From the NCBI RefSeq assembly GCF_051622035.1, contig NC_135356.1, forward strand, positions 31,100,290-31,164,289: 64,000 nucleotides of DNA, written 5' to 3'. The stretch is from Arctopsyche grandis. Lineage: Eukaryota > Arthropoda > Insecta > Trichoptera > Hydropsychidae. Below the pieces are notes generated by a model. That model had not been told where the DNA came from. It was given only the letters and a program-made list of their open reading frames with translations, and did no database searches. Of the stretch, positions 9,226 to 18,658 are shown one piece after another; position 1 is the first letter of the stretch; each line of letters opens with the position of its first letter. The translations under genes and the position numbers were made by a program.

Positions 9226-10786
9226 GTGACTCCGACACATCAAGATTCCTAAAATATGACAAACATCGCTCTCCATTTACGATAAACTGTATGAGGTTGT
9301 GGGTGAAGATGCGAAATACTTCCAAAGAGCTATCGGATTTGCTGATGTAATTCACAAAATCAGACAACACGGGTTGGAAATTTTCAAAACAACTATCATT
9401 CCCTTCTATGGACATTGCATCATCGAGTAAGTATAACCATATGCGTCGGTCTTCTGGTATACTTGCAAATTCAACATTAAATATACGAAGGTCAACTTTT
9501 AAATTTAATAATTTCCTCAAATTTTCATGAGTAACGTTGCGTTTACTCAAAACGTTTTTAGACGTTAAAAATTTAAAAGTGTATTCATAAGTGTATTCAT
9601 AGTATGAACCTTTACTGAAAAACGTAATCAATTGAAAGAGGAAGCGACACTGTCTTTCCATGGACAAATCTAAGGAACAAGGGGATTCCCAGTTTATAGT
9701 AGAATTTGTTTGTATGATATTCAAAGTATCTTCAACAGATGTTTTTGTAATACTGCTTATGGTTTCGATAAGCTCGGTGAAGCTTTTAAAAATGTAATAA
9801 GTAACTGAATTGAACATTGGTGCCATTTTTCTATAAGAAACGTATTTCGTAGCGTCTTCAACTTTTTCGATGAAAAGGGCTTGAAACAGGTTTAAAATTT
9901 TAGAAAAACATTTATTGTCAGAGACAGATGCAAGATCTGACATCATTTTCATGTCATTTTTTGTTATAAATAGAAGCTGCTCTGCTGATAGATCGTTGAA
10001 GTTGTAATTGTCGAAAAAAATAAAACAATTGTCATGTAAAGTTCTTTTATGGTGTTCTAGTCCTTCACCAATGATTTTTGTCACTTCTTCGGTAAGATTG
10101 AAATCCTCAATTTCGGCAATTTCTATATTTGGTAGTGTGTCATTTCTTTTTACAATAGACTGTAATATATTCAAGAATGTTCTTGCAATGTCTTTGATTT
10201 CCTCTGAAACATATTTATTTTCGACGAGTTTATTCATAATCAAATCATTCTTAAGTAGCACATCTTCTTCATTTATGTTTCCAATTTCAATATATATTTG
10301 TAAAATATCATCATTGACAGCGATATCATCACCAATCTTATGGCAAATGTCACTGATAAGTGAGATAAAATCTTTGTAGCAATGTTTCTTTTTATTCATT
10401 AAACCATCTTTAAAAATTTCCGTTATTTTAATTTTGTTAAATAAAAGCTCACATATGATACGGTTATCCAAAAAGCTATTTTTCACATATAAACCAGTTG
10501 TATCTGAAATTTTTACACGAGCAATAAAATCTTCATGATCTATTATAAACAAATATTCTGGAGTTTGGTTTCTGATGTAAAACGTCTTTTCATCGGTGAA
10601 CCTAGTATTAAATTGACAGGATAATAATTTTGTTAAATTGTTTTCCTGCCACTCTCCCTCGATGTATTGTTTTCCATCTTCGCTGAACACCGTTTTTCTC
10701 GTCACCTCGATTCGACTATCATTCTGGAATCCTTCCCGTCCATCTTCATTATGAATTTCAAAAACTCCCATCTTTTTTTTGGATCG
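9221..10786 (-). CDS. Orphan gene, main coding exon (unknown protein)
   Basis: A 516-codon frame from ATG at 10771, or 521 codons if read from the splice acceptor (AAATTTCAG ending at 10787). I recognise no family. The protein has mixed charge and is Asn/Asp/Ile-rich, with several amphipathic stretches, no signal peptide, no obvious membrane segment and no transposase or polymerase motif. Landmarks are MGVFEIHNEDGREGF at the start, a GEWQENNLTKLL stretch and the ending FRNLDVSESL. No stop or frameshift interrupts 1.55 kb in DNA of strong AT bias, which argues for selection or a recent origin. Five codons precede the ATG after the acceptor (RSKKK) and join in frame to upstream exon 11145-11218. 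Either the ATG is internal or translation begins further upstream. It could be a lineage-specific gene, an old viral or transposon protein, or part of a larger gene. Confidence 0.6.
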   Translation of the reverse strand, partial: RSKKKMGVFEIHNEDGREGFQNDSRIEVTRKTVFSEDGKQYIEGEWQENNLTKLLSCQFNTRFTDEKTFYIRNQTPEYLFIIDHEDFIARVKISDTTGLYVKNSFLDNRIICELLFNKIKITEIFKDGLMNKKKHCYKDFISLISDICHKIGDDIAVNDDILQIYIEIGNINEEDVLLKNDLIMNKLVENKYVSEEIKDIARTFLNILQSIVKRNDTLPNIEIAEIEDFNLTEEVTKIIGEGLEHHKRTLHDNCFIFFDNYNFNDLSAEQLLFITKNDMKMMSDLASVSDNKCFSKILNLFQALFIEKVEDATKYVSYRKMAPMFNSVTYYIFKSFTELIETISSITKTSVEDTLNIIQTNSTINWESPCSLDLSMERQCRFLFQLITFFSKGSYYEYTYEYTFKFLTSKNVLSKRNVTHENLRKLLNLKVDLRIFNVEFASIPEDRRIWLYLLDDAMSIEGNDSCFENFQPVLSDFVNYISKSDSSLEVFRIFTHNLIQFIVNGERCLSYFRNLDVSESL

Positions 10787-11144
10787 CTGAAATTTAAAAA
10801 TAATAAATAAAAATTAAAAATACCATAATTAAAAATATTTGAATTTAAAATACTACATCTAAAAATATTATAATTTAAAATTTCAAAATCAAAAATATTA
10901 TATTTAAAACATTATAATAAACAATACTATAATAAAAAATATTAAAATAAAAAATACTATGATTAATGTACCATAATAAAAAAATACTGTAATTAATTAT
11001 ACTATAATTAATTCAAAAAAATAATACCACCCTCTCACCCATACAAGATTATTATGAAAAAGAGAACTTCAATATGTCGAAAATTTGGTTTTTCTTAATT
11101 ATTTCAATATTAACATGTCGATATTATGAATATAATTGTCTTAC
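10787..11144 (-). other. Putative intron, very AT-rich
   Basis: Repeated short words of the type AAAATATTATAATTTAAAAT. The same composition recurs at 11290-11560 between exons B and A. It fits introns expanded by slippage. No other feature seen. Confidence 0.4.
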
Positions 11145-11218
11145 CTGAATTTTGATCCCAATCCAGATTTTGTGATTTTTTTCTGATGCTACGAGCTTAT
11201 CGTAAAATAACCGTCTAT
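11145..11218 (-). CDS. Orphan gene, upstream exon B (74 nt)
   Basis: Bounded on the minus strand by acceptor GAATTTTCAG (to 11219) and donor ATTCAG|GTAAG (from 11144). Read in the phase that joins the main exon it gives RRLFYDKLVASEKNHKIWIG and then IKIQ, fully open, followed by RSKKKMGVFE. Its 3' half is a paralogue of exon A (11669-11719). Its own 5' phase needs one nucleotide from an earlier exon that I cannot find. Confidence 0.5.
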
Positions 11219-11668
11219 CTGAAAATTCATATTAAAGTAAAAATATTAATCATCCTAGTTGATTGTGTGTAAAACACGTGAAAACTTAAATTAAAATTAA
11301 AAATACTGTATATGTATACTAGATAAGTAATATACCTACTATAATTAAAAATATTTAAAAATTTAAAATACTACATCTTAAAGTAATATAATTTGAAATA
11401 TTATACTTAAAAATTTCAATATTAAAACAAGTGAAACTACGAAAAACCTTGAAAATACTATGATTAATAATACTATAATAAAAAATACTGTAATTAATAA
11501 TACTATAATAAAAAATACTGTAATTAATAATACTATAATAATTTGAAAAAATATTATCTTTAATAATACCAAGATTTTTATGAAATGGAGAAATTCATTA
11601 TGACGAAATGCTTTTTTGTTAAATATTTGAATATTAACATGTCGTTATTATGAACATAATTGTCTTAC

Positions 11669-11719
11669 CTCAATTTTGATCCCAATCTGGATATTTTGAC
11701 TTGTTTTCTGATGATCTAT
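11669..11719 (-). CDS. Orphan gene, upstream exon A (51 nt), paralogue of exon B
   Basis: Acceptor AAATTTTCAG (to 11720) and donor TTGAG|GTAAG (from 11668). It encodes IDHQKTSQNIQIGIKIE and can join the main exon directly in frame. The exon and about 100 bp of each flank (TATTAACATGTCG, TAATTGTCTTACCT) repeat the exon B region, so a block of roughly 500 bp was tandemly duplicated. If A were spliced to B the frame would reach TAG within ten codons, so the two look mutually exclusive. Confidence 0.5.
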
Positions 11720-11814
11720 CTGAAAATTTATATAATAAATTAAAGTATTAATATTCTTAGTTTATTGTATTTAAAAGACATGTTTATTTTTGGAAAAAAA
11801 TATACTCTCGATAG

Positions 11815-11865
11815 TTTATACCGGGGCAGCCAAACCTTTTTGTAATTCGGCTGCCCTGGTATAAA
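11815..11865. repeat. 17-bp inverted repeat (hairpin)
   Basis: TTTATACCGGGGCAGCC (11815-11831) and GGCTGCCCTGGTATAAA (11849-11865), with one mismatch and a 17-nt loop. It sits just upstream of exon A of the orphan gene. It may be a tiny MITE relic or a terminator-like fold. Confidence 0.7.
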
Positions 11866-11869
11866 GCTA

Positions 11870-12430
11870 ATATTTTCGTCCAACTATTCTCTATGAAAAT
11901 ATATCGCAATCTACCAACATACATATGTATATAGAGGGGGGGGGGGGATATGTTTTATATAACGTTAACAAATACATAATGCTTATGAAAAAATAACAAT
12001 TTTAAAAATAAGCATGGTTTATGCTACAACAGATCGTTGACACTCCTCGGATTTGGAAATATTTTTGGGATTTACAATGAAAGATAAATTCACTACAGGT
12101 CAAGATTTTTATCGTTCAAAGAATTTCGTGTATCCGATTTTATAATATTCATATTTAATAATCTATTGTTCTATTAGAAAAACAGATTCGGCCAAATATG
12201 TACGTAGACTCGTAGAGCCCTAACAACAGATCGATTTTTGTGTCGCATTCGTTAAGATTGGATATTAATCTACATATATGTATATATGCACATATGCACA
12301 TCGATATGATACATCATTCATTTATCTGAAACATATGCACAACGAATATGTCGGTTGTGTTTCAGATATTTTCGGGTAACATTTATCAACATACGTACAT
12401 TTTAAGAATGGAGAAAAGATCGACTTAAAA
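11870..12430. other. Intergenic AT-rich stretch, nothing recognised
   Basis: Contains a G-run near 11935-11948 and several ATATGTATATATGCACATATG-like microsatellites around 12270-12300. No gene or element end that I can support. Confidence 0.4.
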
Positions 12431-13178
12431 TCAAGCCGGGGACGACTGGGTGGGCAGCCCTAGTCGATTTATGCACCGCACCGAATGCGTATGAAGTGAC
12501 GTCACAAGCGATGGTGTTACCCTGTGTAGCAAGTCGGGGAGTCACCCTTTCCCAACCCAACGTTTCTCGTTTCCCGACTAAAAAAACTAATATTAAACAA
12601 ACTAAATCTTAATAAATTCCTCCATAAGAAAATACATATCAAATTATATTCTTCATTTGGTGTCACCCCCCTCCCCCCAGGATGGTGACACCCTGGTGCG
12701 GTCTGCAACTTCCCCCATGCGATGTCACTGCTCCATATTGGAATATACACTGGAACTGGAATATATTGGAATACACCATATTTATATCAGGAATATCAGC
12801 AGCCTTGAGCTCCATGTGCAAATAATGTTTTCTTAAAATATCGTAGAAGGCTTTCGCCTTCATTCGGTATCCGACAGAAAGTATGCGAATGATGGTTGAA
12901 AATAGTTGAATCAAATCAGTCTGAATTGAATATTCAAGCTTACACCATCTCGTGGTCTTCATAGAAGAGATTTGTTACAAATTAGACGATTTTCAATTTT
13001 TCATTAATTGTTCTAAAGAGCTGTATCATGTTTTATGGAGCTGAGGAGAAAGAGAAGCTTCTTCATGTTTATACAGGGTGCTTTTAGAGGTCATTACACT
13101 TACCATAATACATAATTGGTAATGAACCAATTGTCGCGTGTACATTTTGGCAGTGGACCAATTTTCACGTCACCCCAT
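12430..13178. other. GC-richer unclassified segment with GGTGTCACC palindrome
   Basis: Holds CCTAGTCGATTTATGC-type sequence, GAAGTGACGTCACAAGCG, and the inverted pair GGTGTCACC (12659-12667) / GGTGACACC (12684-12692) with a CCCCCTCCCCCC loop. Such GGTGACACC..GGTGCGG sequence is typical of transposon ends in insects, but I cannot define an element. A 99-codon minus-strand frame (12663-12962) includes RMKAKAFYDILRKHYLH; I know no homologue. Confidence 0.35.
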
Positions 13179-13346
13179 AATACTGTGGCGGCTCGCTTAT
13201 ACGACATGGTCGAGTTTGGTTGCCTTCCTGCGAGTGGGGACCAACCCGGCTGGGTTCGGAGTGCTGCTACTAACTCTGTCTTCAGCTGTCATATAATAAA
13301 CACGTGCATTAACATGCCAGTCGTCTCATTCGTTCATCCTCCATAC

Positions 13347-13366
13347 TGGTGACCCCCGACATCGAG
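13347..13366 (+). other. Primer-binding site of the TRIM element
   Basis: TGGTGACCCCCGACATCGAG follows the 5' LTR after one C. It begins with TGG, complementary to a tRNA CCA end. The tRNA identity is not determined here. Confidence 0.7.
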
Positions 13367-14052
13367 CCACGCAGCCTCGATCAATTTCAACATGCCGCTC
13401 ATCCCTGCCTCGCCGAGCCAGGCGGGAGAAGCTACCCGCCGCGCCCCCATCGCCATCAACACGCGTCGCGGCCCGCGGGTGACAATAAACGAGCAGACAC
13501 GGCTACCTACCTACCTACCGACGTCCAGCCACAACGTCGATGACAGGTGCTTACAAAAATGGGGGAGCGAATGAGACGACGATCTTGACAGCTGGATGTG
13601 GAGTCATGCGCGATCCACTACACATAGAACGGTCATCCAGCACCACAAGACATACACCACCTCAGCACCATCATCATCATCATCATCATCATCAAGGCCC
13701 CGTCCGTCCCCACGAGCGTCGTCACGCCGAGACGGGCGGTAGCGCTACAACACCTCCACGAGCCACAACGACTCACAGTCCAGCTCGGAGTATCATCAAC
13801 CACATCGATGCCCCTGCCGCCCCCGCCGCCCCACCAACCGACATCAGCCTCGGAAGAGCGGCGCCGCCGCAGCATCGCATCGCGCGACCATCGGACCAGC
13901 CACCGTCCTGCTCGCGACGTCACCGCCCTCGAATCTACCGACCATTCAGGGCGGTACACCTATGTACACAGCGGATGACCCACGTCAACAATTTTTTCTC
14001 CCCACGTAATAATTTTTTCTCTTTGTGTAACAATAATTTTTTTCTTTTGTAA
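13349..14052 (+). other. TRIM interior with Pro/His/Arg-rich open frames
   Basis: Two frames (13349-13543 and 13540-14052) rich in Pro, His, Arg and Thr, the second with nine successive His from a CAT/CAC microsatellite (13662-13693). The interior is GC-rich (many CGC/CCG words) in contrast to its surroundings, which by itself removes stop codons. I see no protein family. The two frames overlap by 4 nt (ATGA). They could be remnants of a gag-like leader, but are more likely non-coding. Confidence 0.3.
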
Positions 14053-14088
14053 AATTTGTTTCTTTGTAATTTTGGTATCGCTGATGCT

Positions 14089-14098
14089 GGGGGGGGAG
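14089..14098 (+). other. Polypurine tract of the TRIM element
   Basis: GGGGGGGGAG, followed by TGA and then the 3' LTR. This is the expected plus-strand primer position. Confidence 0.75.
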
Positions 14099-14480
14099 TG
14101 ATGTGGCGGCTCGCTTATACGACATGGTCGAGTTTGGTTGCCTTCCTGCGAGTGGGGACCAACCCGGCTGGGTTCGGAGTGCTGCTACTAACTCTGTCTT
14201 CAGCTGTCATATAATAAACACGTGCATTAACATGCCAGTCGTCTCATTCGTTCATCCTCCATAATACAAAGCCTTACAGTTTTCAAGATAACCTGCATTT
14301 TTTACTTTTGTAAAATGATTTTAAAATCTCATAACTATACCCTCGTAAGCGTAACGCAATTATTAACGTTACTCACCTCATTTTTTTGTTTTCTCTTATT
14401 CTAGTATGTATTTATCTGAGGTACCCATCAGTATGGCTCAGTGATTGCGTTTATGTTTAGCACCAAGAGAATATTGGGTT

Positions 14481-15323
14481 CAGTGGCGTAACTACCGCGC
14501 CCGCAGACCCCGCAATGCGGGCGGGGGGGGGGGGGGGTGCCGAGACCTGGGGGGCGCCACGAAGCGCGCCTTTTTCACGGATTTTTTCATTTGTTCCGTA
14601 ATTTTTTTAAAAACTTCTCTTATTTTTCAACCTATTTGTACTATATGTGTATGTACATACATTAACATATTTTGAATTTATCCTCATTGTGTAATTGATC
14701 TATGCCAATAGGGCTAGAAGACTACCGTCTTTTTTCCATCTTTTGAACGTCAGTGCCACTTCAACCTATTAGCTGAGAATTCTCTTATTCTTGTTTATAT
14801 TTTTTGGGTCTGATCTTAAGTCGAAAGATAAAAAAAAGGGTGCATGGTAAACGGTACATACTCACTTAATTTGCGCGAGCAGGGTACAACAGGAACAAGA
14901 GGAACAGGATTTTCCTCCCGTATTCTGCGCGCGCACATCAATACGGGAGGAAAAGCCCGTTTCTCTTGTTCCTGTTGTATCCTGCTCGCGCAAATTAAGT
15001 GAGTATGTACCGTTTACCATGCACCCTTTTTTTTTGATCTTTCGATTTTCGATCTTTGCCTTCCGATGTTTGCGTTTTCGGACGTTTCACATTCGGGCCC
15101 GTGACGGAGACTTTAAACAGATTGTGCACTGCTTGTTGGTCGTCCAGATTAAACTTTAATGCACTTTGATATATAGGTACACATATCGATACGTAAAAAA
15201 GTATAAATACTAATTTGGAAAGTTATTTTTCTAATATTAATATATGGGGGAGGGGGTGGGGGGGAGGTGTGGCGCCGTAAAATATATTGCGGGGGGGCAC
15301 CGGGAATTCACGCTACGCCACTG
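14481..15323. mobile_element. 843-bp hAT-type MITE (CAGTGGCG ends)
   Basis: Begins CAGTGGCGTAACTACCGCG and ends GAATTCACGCTACGCCACTG. The 8-bp duplication ATTGGGTT is perfect (14473-14480 and 15324-15331), the mark of hAT transposition. G-runs lie just inside both ends. There is no transposase; the centre is a long foldback. It shares the CAGTGGCG terminal word with the elements at 33411-39085 and 43211-44504. Confidence 0.92.
14821..15045. repeat. Long foldback, arms ~105 bp, inside the MITE
   Basis: Left arm 14821-14924 and right arm 14940-15045 pair almost throughout (TCGAAAGAT ... GTGCATGGTAAACGG ... CCTCCCGTATT), with only about half a dozen mismatches and a loop of about 15 nt. Transcribed, it would form a near-perfect hairpin of about 100 bp. 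Confidence 0.9.
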
Positions 15324-15467
15324 ATTGGGTTCGATCCTGTGCTAATCTTTAATATATTAGCCCAGGATCGAATTTGGATATTTGTGACTCCAAGTCGATT
15401 GTTTCTTGTCAGAATTTGCCAATTTTATCTAATCATTGTTTATTTATTTATTTATTTATTTTAAACA

Positions 15468-15511
15468 GACCATTGTGGCATAACAGGAATTCCTAAAGCG
15501 CCACAATGGTC
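15468..15511 (-). other. LINE-B1 3'-terminal stem-loop
   Basis: Perfect 12-bp stem GACCATTGTGGC / GCCACAATGGTC (15468-15479 with 15500-15511), right before the AAAT tail. The same stem is in copy 2. CR1-like reverse transcriptases are thought to recognise 3' structures. Confidence 0.85.
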
Positions 15512-15802
15512 AAAAAATATAACACAAAAAAGAAAAAAAACAAAATAACAATTAAACATAACATAAATACATCCATACATACATAAAAAATAGCATTTAA
15601 TAATAACAGATAAAGTAAAAATATCAAAAAAAATATAGCATAAGGAATGCCTTGCACCTACAGCCAGTTTCAATAAATATGTAAGAAACAACTACAAATA
15701 CAAAACATCCCTGTAAGGCCCAAATGGAAGAGAGTTAATCAAAATTTCACTCATAAATCAATCATGAAAACAATGATGAGCGCAGACTACCAGATAAATG
15801 GG

Positions 15803-18658
15803 TTAGAGTAATTTCCGACAATTTACGCTCACTAAGGTGGAAATATCACATTCAGTCTCGGCAGCAACGATTTCATTAAGAAGTCGGATAGCTCTTGGAA
15901 TAGGAGCCATTCGAAAAAGGACTGTGCGGGCAGGAGGTACAGCCAGCAAATGATGATGTCTACCACGCACATAGTGAATAGGGACATAAAGCCCCAACTG
16001 CTCCAGCAACAACGGGCATGACGTATTACCACGTAAGAGCAGGAGAACGAAACGAATTAATGAGAAGTTTCTCCGAAGTTCAAGGGAATTATACCCAAGC
16101 ATGCCCAAAAGGAAAGGAGTGGGGTAGAGATATGGGTAATACCCATATTCTTTCCTATATAGGAAACGAAGAAATGCTTTTTGCACTTTCTCAATCATCA
16201 GAGAGTAATTTGCTTCATGCGGATTCCACACAATCGCATTATACTCTAGCTTACTTCTCACAAGCGAATTGAAAAGCAAGCGAGAAGACAAAGGATTGGA
16301 GAATAATCTTGCATATCTCAAAACAAATCCAAGTCGACGAAAGGAAACGTCAGCGACTTTTTTGATATGGTTGTGAAAGGTGAGCTGAGGATCAAAAGTG
16401 ATACCCAAATCGACAATAGATTCCACACGCTTCAACAAGACGGATCTAATGGAATATCCGTGACAATAGAGTGAATGTGCACGTCCATAGCTCATAATTG
16501 CACATTTGTTTAAATTAAGTTCAAGGCCTAAACTAGAACTGAACTCCAAGACAGCGTTAATATCAGCTTGAAGGAGAGAGGCTTGCCTCTCATCCTTGAC
16601 AGCAAAAAATAATTTAACGTCGTCAGCAAACAAGAGACATGATGCATTACATAAAACTCTAGGGAGGTTATTAATAAGAATTGTAAATAGTAATGGGCCT
16701 AAAGTGGACCCCTGAGTAACACCAGATCGAGTAAAAAATGAAGGAGATTCATAAAGACCATATCTAACAAATTGCTTCCTATCACTAAGATAAGAAGCAA
16801 AGAGTTTAAGAAGACGCGTTGAAAAACCCACTTCAGCTAACCTGATCAAAAGAGCGTCATTATTGACTTGATCAAAGGCTTTACGAAAGTCAAAGTAGGC
16901 TACATCAACTTGCTGACCAACGTCAACTTTAGACATGATCAAATGTGTGAAGCAGGCGAGATTAGTGGTAGTGGAACGACAGGGTGTAAAACCATGTTGC
17001 TCATCACACAATAATCTTTTAAACTGCGCAAGAATCAAACGGTGAAGGATGATGTCAAAAATTTTGGGAATAGCCGAGATAATAGCAATAGGTCTATAAT
17101 TTTCAACCTCATTTTTAGAGCCACTCTTATGAATAGGAATGACTCTAGATAATTTCCATTTTTCAGGATAATTACCAGAAGCAAGAATAAGGTTAAAAAT
17201 AAACTGAAGAGGCTCTAAAAGCGAATTACAGCATACCTTTAATACGTCAGGGGGCACACCGTCAGGCCCAACAGACCCCTTCAGCTTCATAATAGCCATC
17301 CTAACATCTCCCAGCGATACCCGCGGAATGTCTATACCGACACCCTCAGTACCAATTTGTGAAGCCAAACTAGCATTAAGGGATGGTTTTCTCTGGTCAA
17401 AGACAGAGCTAAAAAATGAAGCAAAAGCATTGGCGATCTCAGGACCGTCAAAACTTTTATTACCAAATGAGAATGAATGCTCAAGACCATGTGAAATATG
17501 CTTACTCTTAATAAATCTGAAAAAGTGGTTAGGATTAACCGCAATAGCACTCTCCATCTCATTAAGATAGACAGTATATCGCTCACTCACACCACGTTTC
17601 ACGACCTTCCTAAGAGTCCGGAATTTCTCATAGTCACAAAATGATTGGCTACGTTTCCATCTTCTATGAGACAACCATTTTGCACGAACATCAGCTATAA
17701 GTTTGCACCCAAACCACGGCGGAAATACCCGCCGATGTTGTTCCGAATTAGGATAACTGATGAACCGAGGAACATGACTGTCAAAAATATTATAAAGTGT
17801 ATAATACAAATATTCAACAGCATCACCAGTATTCATGAGGTACATTTGGCGCCAGTCAATTGAACGAACCTCATTATAAACCAATTCAGAATCAACACGA
17901 GCAAAATTCCATCGCAGTGAGGAAACCCCAACCGATGAACAAGCTGAAGCAGCTCTCACAGAAGAAATAAACAAAAGCTCAATATGTAATGCATCATGAT
18001 ATAGGTCCTCAGGGATGATCGCAGTTCCTTTTGGGCATTGGATCATCGTTGCTGACACATTACATTCATTCACTAACATAATATCAAGCATACTTGGATT
18101 AATGGGTGAACCAATCTGTATTATGTCGCAATAGGAAATCACAAAATTAAATTTATTGCGGACATGAATATTACCACTAGGTAGATTAAAATCACCCATT
18201 ATTAACAATATATCACGTTCATTCATAAAAGCACGCACATTCATCATATTCACAAACAATAACTCGTATACGTCCTCTTTCGCAGCAGGCGGAATGTAAA
18301 CCACACATATAAACATTCTCAAAAATATAAAATCAACTCTCACCCATAAGTCCTCACCAGATAGAGTTTCAAAATTTGTCATCCGGACTGACCGAAACCA
18401 ATCACGACAAGCAAATAATACACCACCACCACGTCGATCAACTCTATCGCGACGATGCACCCTCCAGGAAGAATCAAAAAGTTCAGCATCAAAAAATGAT
18501 GAAGTCAAACATGTTTCCGTTAGTGCTACCATATCATCACAAATAGTAGAAACGGCTGAATTAAACGCAGCCAGCTTTGTCCTGAGACCTCGTACATTTT
18601 GGTAATAAATTACCAATTTTCGGTTTCCCAGTTTGGCGCGTGACTTTCTTTGAGACAA
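15803..18658 (-). CDS. LINE-B1 ORF2: endonuclease / reverse transcriptase (951 aa)
   Basis: Open throughout. N-terminal APE-type endonuclease: YYQNVRGLRTK (18-28), TETC with the catalytic Glu (47-50), VYIPP (120-124), GDFNLP (155-160) and a catalytic-type His near 221. Reverse transcriptase: GPDGVP (464-469), IPIHKSGSK (507-515), NYRPI (520-524), QHGF (554-557), FDFRKAFD (589-596), TQGSTLGPLLF (648-658) and FADD (677-680), then VDLGITFDPQLTF. The catalytic residues that I can identify are all present. The last residues read CDISTLVSVNCRKLL, whereas LINE-B2, -C, -A and -D share a D-[IL]-F pattern followed by a longer tail. A single missing T in copy 1 explains this, so its C-terminus is shortened. 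ORF2 overlaps ORF1 by 98 nt. Location is presumably the nucleus for target-primed reverse transcription. Confidence 0.9.
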   Translation of the reverse strand: MSQRKSRAKLGNRKLVIYYQNVRGLRTKLAAFNSAVSTICDDMVALTETCLTSSFFDAELFDSSWRVHRRDRVDRRGGGVLFACRDWFRSVRMTNFETLSGEDLWVRVDFIFLRMFICVVYIPPAAKEDVYELLFVNMMNVRAFMNERDILLIMGDFNLPSGNIHVRNKFNFVISYCDIIQIGSPINPSMLDIMLVNECNVSATMIQCPKGTAIIPEDLYHDALHIELLFISSVRAASACSSVGVSSLRWNFARVDSELVYNEVRSIDWRQMYLMNTGDAVEYLYYTLYNIFDSHVPRFISYPNSEQHRRVFPPWFGCKLIADVRAKWLSHRRWKRSQSFCDYEKFRTLRKVVKRGVSERYTVYLNEMESAIAVNPNHFFRFIKSKHISHGLEHSFSFGNKSFDGPEIANAFASFFSSVFDQRKPSLNASLASQIGTEGVGIDIPRVSLGDVRMAIMKLKGSVGPDGVPPDVLKVCCNSLLEPLQFIFNLILASGNYPEKWKLSRVIPIHKSGSKNEVENYRPIAIISAIPKIFDIILHRLILAQFKRLLCDEQHGFTPCRSTTTNLACFTHLIMSKVDVGQQVDVAYFDFRKAFDQVNNDALLIRLAEVGFSTRLLKLFASYLSDRKQFVRYGLYESPSFFTRSGVTQGSTLGPLLFTILINNLPRVLCNASCLLFADDVKLFFAVKDERQASLLQADINAVLEFSSSLGLELNLNKCAIMSYGRAHSLYCHGYSIRSVLLKRVESIVDLGITFDPQLTFHNHIKKVADVSFRRLGFVLRYARLFSNPLSSRLLFNSLVRSKLEYNAIVWNPHEANYSLMIEKVQKAFLRFLYRKEYGYYPYLYPTPFLLGMLGYNSLELRRNFSLIRFVLLLLRGNTSCPLLLEQLGLYVPIHYVRGRHHHLLAVPPARTVLFRMAPIPRAIRLLNEIVAAETECDISTLVSVNCRKLL

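Larger units (their letters stand above)
13184..14263 (+). mobile_element. TRIM-like miniature LTR retrotransposon (1,080 bp)
   Basis: Two 162-bp LTRs, 13184-13345 and 14102-14263, look identical base for base. They begin TGTGGCGG and end CATCCTCCATA. Flanks are ATAC (13180-13183) and ATAC (14264-14267), with a 5-bp reading also possible. A primer-binding-site-like TGGTGACCCCCGACATCGAG starts at 13347 and a G-rich polypurine tract ends just before the 3' LTR. The 756-bp interior has no gag, protease, integrase or reverse transcriptase motif, so the element must depend on a relative for movement. Identical LTRs mean a recent insertion. A solo LTR of the family is at 4751-4912. The 4-5-bp duplication fits Gypsy- or BEL-type integrases. 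Confidence 0.92.

Noticed and set aside
12517..12962. Two overlapping minus-strand frames as a gene
   Set aside because: No motif, no splice logic, crosses a C-rich palindrome. Mentioned only as unclassified sequence.
13633..13959. Minus-strand frame with poly-Met
   Set aside because: Shadow of the CAT/CAC microsatellite of the TRIM interior.
17328..17570. Antisense frames inside LINE-B (also 17645-17863, 16018-16272, and their mirror images in copy 2)
   Set aside because: Shadows of ORF2; preserved only because the two copies are nearly identical.
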